Below are positions 21,209 to 31,326 of a stretch of 64,000 bases of DNA, one piece after another. The stretch is from Sophora flavescens (lineage: Eukaryota; Streptophyta; Magnoliopsida; Fabales; Fabaceae). The stretch covers positions 86,003,548 through 86,067,547 of the forward strand of contig CM061069.1 of assembly GCA_030762895.1 (NCBI GenBank), given 5' to 3'. The notes below the pieces were generated by a model that was not told the DNA's origin, ran no database searches, and worked only from the letters and a program-made list of their open reading frames with translations. Numbering within the stretch: the first letter of the stretch is position 1; every line of letters starts with the position of its first letter. A program made the translations under genes and the position numbers.

Positions 21209-21632
21209 TGAAGATATTTTATTGGAATTGTAGACGTTTTGGCAACTCTAGTACTAGAACTGCCTTTAAAAATCTGTGTTTCTTGCAAGTCTGATTGTGT
21301 TTTCTTATCTTATTCATGGATTGATATTTCTCATGTTCCTCCCTCCTTTTGGAGTCTTTTAAATCTGAAAGTTTTTTTCTTTAATGATAGGGATAGTCTT
21401 TGACCTAATCTGTGGGGGTTATGTCATATCCACCTTAACTCTTCTATTATAGCTCTATCCTCCTAGCCTTGTTCCTTTTCTTTTTGTGAAGATGGAAAGT
21501 CTTATTTTGTCTCTATTGTGTATGCCAACACTTCTCATTTGTTGAGAAGAAATTTGTGGAGGGGTTTGTCTAATTTGCAAGTTGCTAATCCAGGTCCCTG
21601 GTGCATCTTAGGTGACTTCAATTGTGTTTTAG

Positions 21633-21637
21633 GAGCT
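21633..21637 (+). repeat. S1 target-site duplication, left copy
   Basis: GAGCT, repeated at 22889-22893 on the other side of S1. Confidence 0.85.
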
Positions 21638-22888
21638 TGATCAGCCACTGGCTCATCTAGTTTTATGGCTAGTATGACCGTGGTTTTGTGCTAATTTTAT
21701 ATCATTTTCTCCCAAATTAGACTTGATTGTCTTTAAGCATCATTTTGAGTCTGTAAAGTATTTTTAGGTTAATTTAGTTGATTTAGAGTTAAATAAAGCA
21801 CTTATTCTATTTTCTGTTTTCAGGTTAATAAAAAGAAATAAATCTGGAGCATTTGCCCCGCGAGAAGAGCATTCACCTCGCGAACCTGAAGCGTGACTGT
21901 TCCAGAATTTGCAAAGCTCTCTGTCTCACCCAGCGAAACATGACTCGCCGCGCGAGTAATCCAACCCTGGAAGACCAAAAGCCATCACGGTTTATCCATG
22001 TTGAAGGTCATGACTATGACAGTTTGGAATCTGAAGAGTCTCGCCTCGCGAATGATAAGCTCGCCTCACGAGAGAACCCAAAAGCTGAAGACTGTTCACA
22101 TTATTCGCCTCGCGAATGTGCGTTCGCCTCGCGAGTCCGCGTAGTCTAGAAGTTGTGTATAAGTCTGTTTTAGGCAGAACTGAGGGGTTAGCTAGTTTTT
22201 AGTCAGTAGTTGTAGTTCAGTAGTTTATTTTTCTTTTCTTTTGTGTTTAAGTCTGTAATGGAGAACTAGTCTCCTAGATTAATCTACTGTGATTGGTTTC
22301 CATTTACATTTGAGGTTATGTAATTCCTGTTTCATTTGCTTTTCTCTTTTCAATACGATGCTATATGTTTCTGTTTGCTTAATTCAGGAGTGTATAGTGT
22401 TGTGTTGATTTGTTTCGGTGATGTTATGTTCCTATATATAATCGCGTTTGCTTAATTCGCGTGTGTTCAATCATGTTCGCTTAGTTCATGAGTGCTTCAC
22501 CCCGTTTGCTTAATTCGGGAATAGGGACATATATCTGTAGTAGTGGTTTCGCTTGTAAATTGTTGCTACAACCGGGAGGGGATTAGAATCTGCTTAGGGC
22601 TTGGAATTTACATGAACCAATGATAGTGGGAAATCGAGAACAGTAGGTTAATCGCTTTAGTTTATTGTTAATCTTTTTCAACTGCTTTGTCTTCATTGCT
22701 CTGTTTTCTGCTTCTTTTAATTTTTTTTTATTATTTTATTTCAATCCAACCAACCCCCCCCAAAAACTGATTTTCTGTTAATAATAGCAACCTAAGAGTC
22801 CTTGAGAGACGATACTCGATTTGTCGCTCCCTATCTGCATTATTTTGTAAACGCTCGTTCTTTTTGGCACGTGGCGACAGCGCGACCA
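21638..22888 (+). mobile_element. Solo LTR S1 (1,251 bp)
   Basis: Starts TGATCAGCCACTGG and ends GGCGACAGCGCGACCA, flanked by the exact 5 bp duplication GAGCT, and sits in the LINE endonuclease, whose coding sequence resumes right after it. No internal region is present, so it is a solo LTR made by LTR-LTR recombination. Inside are four pairs of CCTCGCGA-type motifs (21855-22136), a group of GTTTGCTTAATTC-like units (about 22374-22530) and a 3' block AGTCCTTGAGAGACGATACT conserved with S2. Its family is not clear to me. The 98-codon ORF at 21853-22149 is a translation of the motif array. Confidence 0.85.
21855..22136 (+). repeat. Array of paired TCGCCTCGCGA motifs in S1
   Basis: Eight degenerate copies of a GC-rich motif (core CCTCGCGA) occur as four pairs; the two members of a pair are about 20 bp apart and pairs are 60-110 bp apart, in otherwise average sequence. 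The same array, in the opposite strand, occurs in S2 and S3. Confidence 0.8.
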
Positions 22889-23385
22889 GAGCTCATGAGG
22901 GTAGAAGCTCAGCTTTTCCTCGTCATGCTGCTTGTGATGATTTTAGATCTTTTTTAGATGCTTGCAATCGAGTTCACCTGGATACTAGGGGAGCCTTTTA
23001 TACTTGGAGCAATAGGAGAAGAGGATCTTCCCTCACTGAAAGAAGACTTGACAGAAGTCTTTGTAATGGTGATTGGGTAGATTCTTGGAACTCCACTTCC
23101 TGTTGGACTTTGGTGAGAAGTTGCTCAGATAACTTTCTTTTGCTCTTGACCTCAAATAAGGTGGTTCACACTTTTCCATCTTCCTTCAAATTCCACAAAA
23201 TGTGGATTGGTCACCCTAATTTGATTAGATTATTTAAAGAAGTTTGGGGCAAGTCTGTCATTGGTTGTCCTATGTATGTTCTGTCTCATAAGCTGAAAGC
23301 CCTAAAGCTTGAATTGAAATCATGGAACAAGCTGGTTTCTTGGAAATGTGCATCTTATAGTGGATTCTTGAAAATTGGCTCTTGA

Positions 23386-25070
23386 CAATATTCAGCAGCA
23401 AATGGATAGAGATGGTGTCAATGATGATTTGTTGGAGCAAGTGGTTTTGGCTCAAGCAGAACTTGCTCAGGCTCTTAATGTTGAAGAGGAATTGTGGAGA
23501 GAAAAGTCTAGGATAAAGTGGATCTGTGAAGGTGGTAGAAACATAACCTTCTTTCATAAGCTAACAAAGGTGAGGCAAGCTTCTAAATCCATGAATGCTC
23601 TCAAGCAAGGTAATGATATAATTGATGATCCTAGGGAAATTGCTCAGCATGCCATCAACTACTTTGAGAATCTATATGATGTCCCAAATACCTGTCTTCA
23701 AAATTATCTCATTAGTAGAGTTGTTCCTGCTTCTGTTACAGCATTGGACAATGATTTATTGACCTGTCAGCCTTCTAATGAGGAAATCAAGAAAGTACTT
23801 TTTGGAATGAACAGTGAGGGTGCTCCTGGGTCAGATGGCTTTGGTGGTTACTTTTATCAAACTCTTTGGGACATATTTAGCTAGGATGTCTATAATTAAG
23901 TCAGTTAATTCTTCTCCCAAGGTTGGCTTATGCCTAACCTGAATTCAAATGTAGTAGTGCTAATTCCTAAAGTTCCTAATGATGATAAAATTGAGGAGTT
24001 TAGTCCTATTGCCCTAGCCAACTTTTAGGTCAAAATCATTACGAAGGTGCTAGCTGATAGGCTTGCCATAATTGCTCCAAAGATTTTGTCTCAGCAGCAA
24101 AAAGGTTTTGTCCAAGGGAGAAATATAAAAGATTGTATCTACATTGCTTCAGAGGCATCTAATTTGTTGGACTATAAGTCTTTTGGTGGGAATGTAGCTA
24201 TGAAATTAGACATTAGAAATGCTTTTGACACCTTGAATTGGTCATTTCTTATCTCCGTCCTTCAGGCTTTTGGCTTTAACAGTATTTTTTGCAATTGGAT
24301 CAAAGTGGTTTTGCAATCTGCCAAGCCTTCTCTTTTGATTAATGGAAAGTTAGAAGGATATTTTGCTTGTAAAAGGGGGGTCAGGCAGGGTGATACCCTA
24401 TCCCCTTTACTATTTTGCCTTGATGAGGACGTTCTAAGTAGAGGCATCTCCTATCTAGTGAATTCTCGTCAGGTCAAACCTGCTGTTGGTCCTAAGAATC
24501 TAATCCGCCCGAGTCATCTGATGTATGTTGATGATGTGCTTATCTTTTTTAAAGGACATAAAAAAAAGTCTTGAAGCCTTGATGAAGCTTTTTGAAGAAT
24601 ATGGAGAAGCTTCAGTGCAATTCTTGAATCCTAGCAAATGTAAGTTCTATTCTGGTGACATTTCTTCATCCAAGTCTATGAGAATCTCAAACATACTTGG
24701 TTTTTCAACTGGATCTCTCCCTTTTAACTACCTTGGAGTGCCTATTTTCAAGGGTAAGCCAAAGAAATTCTATCTCAAGCCTATAGCTAACAGGATCATT
24801 GCCAAATTGACTTCTTGGAAGGGTTGCTTGCTCTCCATCATGAGAAGAATTGAGCTTGTGAAATCTGTCATAAAAAGCATGCTGCTATACAGCTTCCATA
24901 TTTATCAATGCAATGCTGGTCTTGTTATGTATTTGGACTCTTGCATCAGAAATTTTGTTTTGTCTGGGGACCCTACTGTGACTTGGAAAAAAATAAGCAG
25001 ACCAGTAGTGGAAGGAGGCTTAGGGTTAAGATCTTTGAAATCCTTAAACAAAGCTGCCTTACTTTAGCTT
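23386..25070 (+). pseudogene. LINE ORF2, part 2: reverse transcriptase domain
   Basis: This part would copy the LINE RNA at the nicked target. Seen in order: WICEGGRNITFFHKLTKVRQ, GAPGSDGFGGYFYQTLW, KVLADRLAIIAP, QQKGFVQGRNIKDCI, KLDIRNAFDTLNWSFL, KRGVRQGDTLSPLLFCL, the active-site box MYVDDVLIF (about 24520-24547), PSKCKFY and FNYLGVPIFKGKP. Breaks: a TAG after the first segment near 23884, stops near 23900-24030, and a frameshift after YVDDV (24570). The two catalytic Asp residues of the box remain. It connects to the zf-RVT region after another stop near 25068. Confidence 0.9.
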
Positions 25071-25246
25071 TCTTTTGATATGATGGCCTCATCTGCTGAA
25101 TGGGCTGTTTTCTACAAAAAAAAAGGTTCCAACTGAGGTTTAATTCTGCAGTTAGACTTGTGAAATCTTCCATTTGGCCAGGAATTAAGATCAATCTTTA
25201 ATTGGTTCATAGTAACTCTTCTTGGTAAATTGGTAATAACAGCAAA

Positions 25247-25882
25247 GTGAACTTCTGGCTTGACAAATGGCTTTCACAACCATTAGTTGATTATATGGAG
25301 ATTCCATCTCACTTGCATCAGTCCCTTATTGCTTCAGTTTCAGATTTTATTCATGATAGAAGTTGGCAAATCCCTGTTGAGATTTTGACCAATTTTCCTG
25401 GCATTAGAAATGAGCTAGCTCAAATTGATATTCCTCTATTTGAATGTTCCGATTTTCTTGTCTGGCAAGGTTCCCCCAATGGTGAGCTTTCTCTAAAATC
25501 TGCTTTCCTGCACTTCAACCTGGCTCATAATCATTGCAGTTGGGAAAATTTTATTTGGAGAAAAACAATTCCACCTTCTAAATCTTTCTTAACATGGAGA
25601 TTGATTCATCAGAAGCTGCCAACAGAAGATCAGTTGATGAAAAGGGGCTGTACTTCAGTGTTTATTTGCAGTCTTTGTTACTCAGTTGCAGAATCTGCAG
25701 ATCACTTGTTTTTCAGCTGTCAATTTGCTAGAAATCTGTGGTTTTGGTTCAGCTCTTCTATCAATATGCAGATTGACCATAGTAGTATTCTTTCAGTCAT
25801 AGATTTCTGCAGCAGGCAATGGAGCCCTCAGGTGCTTAATGTTTTAATTGCTGCCATCATTAACATTATCTGGATGATCTAG
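25247..25882 (+). pseudogene. LINE ORF2, part 3: zf-RVT region
   Basis: Open for 211 codons: NFWLDKW at the start, then WQGSPNGELSLKSAF, FIWRKTIPPSKSFLTWRLIHQKLPT and the zinc-finger-like CSLCYSVAESADHLFFSCQFARNLW (C-x2-C ... H ... C), typical of the RT C-terminal region of plant LINEs. Its function is unknown. A TAG at 25880-25882 precedes the RNase H part; just upstream (25070-25246) the frame is shifted. Confidence 0.85.
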
Positions 25883-25894
25883 ACTGCAAGGAAC

Positions 25895-26500
25895 ATGTTG
25901 AAATTTGATAACAAAAAAATCTCCTTGAAGAATGCCATTAGTCAACTGAAAGCAAATATTGCTATTTCTAGAAATCTGTCTAGCAGCTCCATGTCTAATT
26001 ACATTGATGATTTTCATATTCTCATAGCTTTTGAAGTTGCAGGTCACCCTAGGAAGGCTCCTAATATCATTCAAGTGGTCTTGTATCCTCCCCTTGCAAC
26101 TGGATTAAAGTCAATACTGATGGGGCAGCTAAGGGCTCCCCTGGCCATGCTGGTGGGGGGCTATTTTTAGAGATAAGAGTGGGGATGTCCTTGGTAGTTT
26201 TACAGAATACTCTGGCATCACTGATTCTTTCTCTGCTGAGCTCCTTGCAGCCATGTCTGCCATTTATGTGACTGTTGAGAGAGGTTGGAAGAGGCTTTGG
26301 ATGGAGTGTGACTCCTCTAGGGTGGTGCAAGCTTATTCAAACCCACAAATTGTTCCTTGGAAGCTTAAAACAAAATGGAAAAATTGTGTCTTAATGTCTT
26401 TAAGTATAAATTTTAAGATTTCCCATGTTTATAAGGAGGGTAACCATTGTGCAGGCAAGTTAGCTAATTTTGGAACTATTTCAAAATGCTATACTTGCTG
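25895..26500 (+). pseudogene. LINE ORF2, part 4: RNase H domain, missing one catalytic residue
   Basis: RNase H would remove RNA from the RNA/DNA hybrid. From about 26103 the sequence reads WIKVNTDGAAKGSPGHAGGG, then after a frameshift near 26158 FRDKSGDVLGSF, SFSAELLAAMSAI, LWMECDSSRVV and VYKEGNHCAGKLANFG. The first three acidic residues (Asp in NTDG, Glu in SAELLA, Asp in ECDS) are present; the fourth, normally Asp in the ADKLAN motif, is Gly. After it the 3' UTR leads to the A-tail at 26742-26750. Confidence 0.8.
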
Positions 26501-26749
26501 GAATACAATTCCTTTGTTTCATTAGGCATGACTTTTTCTGTAATAGGTGGGGTTTACCAAATTTTAGATTTAAGTTACTTCTCCAAGTGTTTGGTTTATG
26601 TCCCCCCTTGTTTCTTTGTATTTTTTCATTTCTTATTAATAAATTTTAGGTCTGCTAGAGATGATTGGCAGTGACTTTGGTGCCAACCTAGTTAGGATGA
26701 CTGCCATTACAGTGATGCTTTTGCATGCCTAGTTTTCTTTTAAAAAAAA

Positions 26750-26760
26750 ATATGACTTCT
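26750..26760 (+). repeat. LINE target-site duplication, right copy
   Basis: ATATGACTTCT directly after the A-run, identical to 19488-19498. The first A may belong to the tail. Confidence 0.9.
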
Positions 26761-27539
26761 ATATTCATCACCCAAGAGTTTGAAAAATTTAGAGATCTCT
26801 AGCCTAATTTTCTTGACATGGCCGAACCTAGATCTCAAGTGGGTTAAATGGATTTTCTTCATTTTTAACTTGTTTTCTTGTTGATGGTTCATGGCTAGGT
26901 TTTGTTGGTTCAAACCTTGAGCTCTAGGTGAACATCATCCTCTTCTTACATGAGTTTCAAGTGATCACCAAAGGTATGGGGGGAGATTACCATCAACCTA
27001 CCTTAGGATAAATATGTTGATGGTTTATTAGTGTTTAAGTGGTCTTGTAATTCCTAAGTATAAATTTGTATATTTATTAGCATATGTGTGTGATATATGT
27101 TGGTTGTGATATATGTGGTTTTGGTGTTATTGATCTTTAATTGGAACCTTGGTTAATGATTGATTGTTTTGTGAAACAAAAATGCCTAACATGATGAACT
27201 AAGGCCATTCAGACATGAAGAGTTTAATTGGTTCCATGATGTTTTAAATTGTTTGAATAATTTTTATGAGGGTTGCATGATCATACAAGAATATAGAATT
27301 TGGTTTGAATTGATTTGGATGTGTATATTGAAAGATATGATTTTATGAGTCCTTAGGGACTAAAATGCAATTTCTGAGAATTTCAGTGGCTGCACTGAAA
27401 TTCATGTTCTTGTGTGTTAATATTGTAGTCATTGATGAGGCAAAACCAAAGAAATTGGTTTGGTGTTAATTGGATGAATACATAAAAAGTTATAAGTTTT
27501 TTTTTTGTAAAAAATGACCTTTTTGCAATTAATGCAATT
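26761..27539 (+). mobile_element. G-type LTR, right part, ending at a junction with element C
   Basis: This continues the G-type LTR behind the LINE. It is AT/T-rich without ORFs and has no counterpart in the LTRs of A or C. At about 27538-27541 it passes into sequence identical to the element A/C LTR (TTCCTTTTGCTTTAAAACC), roughly 740 bp inside that LTR. The join has no TG/CA ends and no duplication, so it is recombination or deletion, not insertion. Confidence 0.6.
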
Positions 27540-29764
27540 ATTCCTTTTGCTTTAAAACCATCTTCTTTCAAGTTCTACTCATCTTCATCACCATCATCAA
27601 CACTTGCATGTTGAAAAAGGCTTTCCCATGACCTATTTTGAAGGGTGGCCGAAACCCTAAGGGAGGAAAGGTTGATAGTTTTGCAAAAATTTCTACATGC
27701 ATGTTAATTATTTATGCTATATGTTCATGGTTCCAACTCATGATTTCTACATGCATGTTAATTTCAACATGCATGTTAATTGTTAACAATATGTATTCTT
27801 TCCTTGTTGTGATTCTATGGCTAAAACCCTAAAATATTTGAGTTAGTGAAGCCTAACTTTTGATCATTGGAAGAATGCATGTTTAATGAAACTATAAACT
27901 TTTCTTGAGTGAAGTAAAGTTTACTTTGAAAAATTTTAATGTTCCTAACCCTTGTAATTTAAAGGGGCCGAAACTCACTTAATGAGTTGATGAGGCTTGT
28001 TCAAATTTTTTTAAGTAAAAGGATGTTTAGAACACTATAGTATTTACATCCATGAAATTGGATTGGTGACAAATCATATTTTTCCACCATTTCTTGTGGA
28101 GGCCGTAACCTATGGTTCATGAGGCTAGGGTTTGAAATTTTATTTTTCAAGTTTTAAATTTTATTTTACCTATTTGATACTTAAAGAGTCTAAATCCAAA
28201 AGCTTGTAGAAATTAAAATTTTGTAGCCTATTTTATAGAGCATGACTGAAAGCATGCATGAAGAATAAGGGTGATTTATAAATTTTTTAACTTATGTTAA
28301 ACAATTGTTTGGATTAGAATTGCAATCGTAACGAAAACTCAAGTTCGTTGCTTCGAAACCGAGATCGAATCCTTTACCATTTTACTTTGAGGTGAGGGAA
28401 GAAAGCAAAAGGGATATTATTATTATGATGACTATATGTTACCTATGTTTGCTTAATGATGAATGATTTTTTTTGGATGAATATGATGAAAGTCTTAATA
28501 GAAATTGTGGAGGAAACTATAAATTAAGATAAAAGTCTTAATACAAATTGTGGAGGAAACTATAAATAAATAATTTTATTTGAAAATATGTTTTGATTTA
28601 AAAGAGAAGAAAGATAAAATCATATTTCAGATTTATTTTGTAATATTAGAAATTTTATGAAAAGGGGCAATATTTTCTTATGATGAGAAGTAGAATTTTT
28701 GTAAATAGTTTAACAAGTAAAAAAGGACTTCTAAAATTAATTTCTTAAATTAGAAGAAATTCTTTTTAAAAGAAAAGTTAATCTGATTTGGTTGAAAAAG
28801 AATGAATTTGTTTTTTTATCAAGGTGATTTTTGAAAATGAATTTCAAAAAGTTTTACTAAAGACTTTACTGAAAACAATATTCCAATAACATGGATAAGT
28901 TATGGAAATTTTGGTTTTTGTTTTGTTTTTCATTGAACGTCGGGCTACTTGTGTTAATAAACATGTTGATCTATGATCCGTGTCACGTTGTTGTGGACTG
29001 TGTGTCCTATATACGTTGGTGTGGACTGTGTGTCCTACATACATTATACAAACGTGGTAAAAGAAGTAAAGTTGAAAAGTTAATTTTTCAATGACCACAA
29101 TGTCTAAAACTGGTGCATCGGTTTAAGACTCTTGTGATTGGACACTCGGACTCAAATGTCCTGAGTTTACAAACTTTAATACATTGAAAAATTATGGAGG
29201 TTGTGAGCCTTTGAGTTTCGACAAGGAAAGAATTATACACAACGAAAAGCTGTGATAGTAAAATGCTTTTCATGCCCAAAGTTGTTTTGTGTGAATACCT
29301 TGAAAGGCGTGGTATATCATGCTACATCGTATCATTGTGCCTTGACGGACAATGAAATCCATATGCCTTGATTATTATGCCTTGAGTTGGATAGTATGCT
29401 ATGGATATCCACACACGTTGCACACTATGCCAGGAGTTTTAGGCAGTGTGGTCATTTTAAACAATTTGAATTTGGGGTCTCCAGAGATTAGGATAGAAGT
29501 TGAATTATTGAAGTGCCATGGTTTTCAAAAAGCGATAATTATCTCTTTCTATGTACTGTTTAAAATGGTATCTTGTTAATTGTATATGTTGTTTTGTATG
29601 TTTTAGGTGCATATAGTTGTCATAGTTATCCATATATTGGTATCTTACCCTTGCATTTTCCTTCCTGTATATATGAATGTATCATGTTATGTTGAGACTA
29701 GATGGACCCAGCCCTGCCTCTCGTGCACTCCCGGGTGCGGGCGATCATGTTTGCGGATGTCGAC
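27540..29764 (+). mobile_element. Element C: 5' LTR, part 1 (truncated on the left)
   Basis: It matches element A from about 1019 on and the C 3' LTR from about 47379 on. Compared with the C 3' LTR it has lost about 220 bp near 27745 next to a local duplication of ATTTCTACATGCATGTTAA. It contains the phrase of the LTR-resident ORF from 29702. The LTR is cut at 29764, after TCGAC, by element B and resumes at 39864. Confidence 0.85.
29760..29764 (+). repeat. Element B target-site duplication, left copy
   Basis: TCGAC, repeated at 39864-39868. Confidence 0.9.
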
Positions 29765-30704
29765 TGTAACACCCCCTTACTTGGTGTTACTACGTAACCC
29801 ATGCAGAATTTAAATTAAAACAATAATTTGTTGGTTGCTTTCGGAAAATAATTTATATAAATACGTAAGCGTATGAAATTGGGTATAAAAAAAAATTGTC
29901 ACGACTCCAAAACTAAGCCTTGATCGACACACAGGCTTACTATCCTAGTCTGGCAAGCCTATTTAATCTAAAGATATACTTAAATAAAAGTTAATATTTT
30001 TACAAAAATTTCGACAGAGTCTCCTCTGTACTTCGAACATCCCAGGTAAAAGAACACCTGCTAAAATAATTACATTTTCATTCCAGAATTCCAGTTACAC
30101 CAAATACAACCAGGCAACAATATGCTAAAAATAGTTATATCAATGAGCTATACATGACCAAAAGGAAAAGCTTAGGTTTTCGTTCAAAAGAGATGCTCTC
30201 CGAGCCATAAACATTCCATTTTAAAATAAAGACTCTTTGATCCATACTCATACATACTATCAAAAATAATCTAAGTCTCAAACCCTAAGCTGGTCATTCT
30301 AAAAGTTATTCATGAGGAAAACTCATGTGATCATTCCACAATCAAGTACTTCATCAAACAACTAGATCTAAGTCTCTGACTGACTTAGGAAGACTCCTCT
30401 GCACCATCTGTACTAAAGTACCCAGGGTACAATAGCGAACCAGAAGAAACCGGATATATCTGTAAGGTTGAGATACCGACAAATGGATATATCACACAAC
30501 AACCATATACATAATACATACATCACCTTAGCACATTAACATTTAATTATTATTAATAGATAAAATAACAAGTGTTATATCAGTGGGCCTCATACCCGAA
30601 CAATCAGTTTTATAAAGAGAATGAATGGCACTTCAATAATTAGGCTCTAAACTTAATCTCCGGAAGTCCCAACATCCTCCAAATGAGTTGATCGGGCTCG
30701 ATAC

Positions 30705-30900
30705 ACCGTCTCATTGGCTAGCTAAGCACAACGATAATACACCGTCTCATTGACTAGCTAAGCACAACGATAAAACACCGTCTCATTGGCCATTTAGGCA
30801 CAACGATTATGCACGCCGTTTCATTGTCCATTTAGGCACAACGATACACGTACACCGTCTCATTGTCCAATTTAAGAACAATGATAATACAGCGTCACAT
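30705..30900. repeat. ~40 bp tandem repeat, five copies, in element B LTR
   Basis: Units of 38-45 bp built on ACACCGTCTCATTGGC and GCACAACGATAA. The same array is present in the other LTR at about 36780-37010, where a + strand frame reads TPSHWLAKHNDN three times. Confidence 0.85.
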
Positions 30901-31180
30901 GATACCTTTCCTGTTAAGGTCTCACGTTAAAACCATGTCGGGCACGTTTGCCATAAATGCAAATGTAAAACATTTAGTTCTCGATGTTTTCTTTGTGTTC
31001 GTTCTCATTCGTTGTCGAAGCTCAAAGGCTAGCGACTGTTCATATATTTCATTATTTTGAAATTATCAACATCAACACGGGACACGCAGTCCGAGTGCTC
31101 AATCACAACACCTTAGACCGATGCACCAGTCCTAGGCTTGTGGTCGTAGAAAACAACATTCACCTTTAACAACGTTCATC

Positions 31181-31326
31181 ACAACGTGGTTAGGACACAC
31201 GGTCCACAACAATGTGATTATGACACACAGTCCACAACAACGTGATTAGGACACACATTCCACAACAACGTGATTAGGACACACAGTCCACAACAACGTG
31301 ATTAAGACACACAGTCCACAACAACG
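31181..31326. repeat. 28 bp tandem repeat, about five copies, in element B LTR
   Basis: The unit GGACACACAGTCCACAAC plus AACGTGATTA recurs with period 28. The other LTR has it at 37293-37437. Shorter versions are in the LTRs of D (50641-50714 and 60319-60376) and, in the opposite strand, in those of A and C (2383-2440, 28990-29040, 49150-49205). Confidence 0.85.

Larger units (their letters stand above)
21208..23385 (+). pseudogene. LINE ORF2, part 1: endonuclease domain, split by S1
   Basis: The ORF2 ATG at 21208 overlaps the ORF1 stop (TAATG). The product would nick target DNA. The start MKIFYWNCRRFGNSSTRTAF is typical of plant L1 endonucleases, but a frameshift and stop follow near 21290. 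WCILGDFNCVLG, with the catalytic Asp and Asn, ends at 21637 where S1 interrupts. After S1 the domain continues from 22894 (DDFRSFLDACNRVHLDTRGA, FYTWSNRR, ERRLDRSLCN). The final conserved Ser-Asp-His is present as SDN (near 23130), so the catalytic His is lost. Then a spacer leads to RT. Confidence 0.85.
19499..26749 (+). mobile_element. L1-like LINE, near full length, split by solo LTR S1
   Basis: Two ORFs in the order ORF1 (DUF4283, zinc knuckle) and ORF2 (endonuclease, RT, zf-RVT, RNase H), then a short A-tail (26742-26750), all flanked by an exact 11 bp duplication. Without S1 and its duplication the element is about 6.0 kb. ORF1 starts 2 bp after the left duplication, so there is almost no 5' UTR and slight 5' truncation is likely. 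Stops and frameshifts in both ORFs make it inactive. Confidence 0.9.

Noticed and set aside
21853..22149. 98-codon ORF as a protein gene
   Set aside because: It mostly translates the GC-rich motif array; the matching frame in S2 diverges and is broken.
22864..23385. 173-codon ORF as an independent gene
   Set aside because: Its first codons are the end of S1 and the rest is the LINE endonuclease domain.
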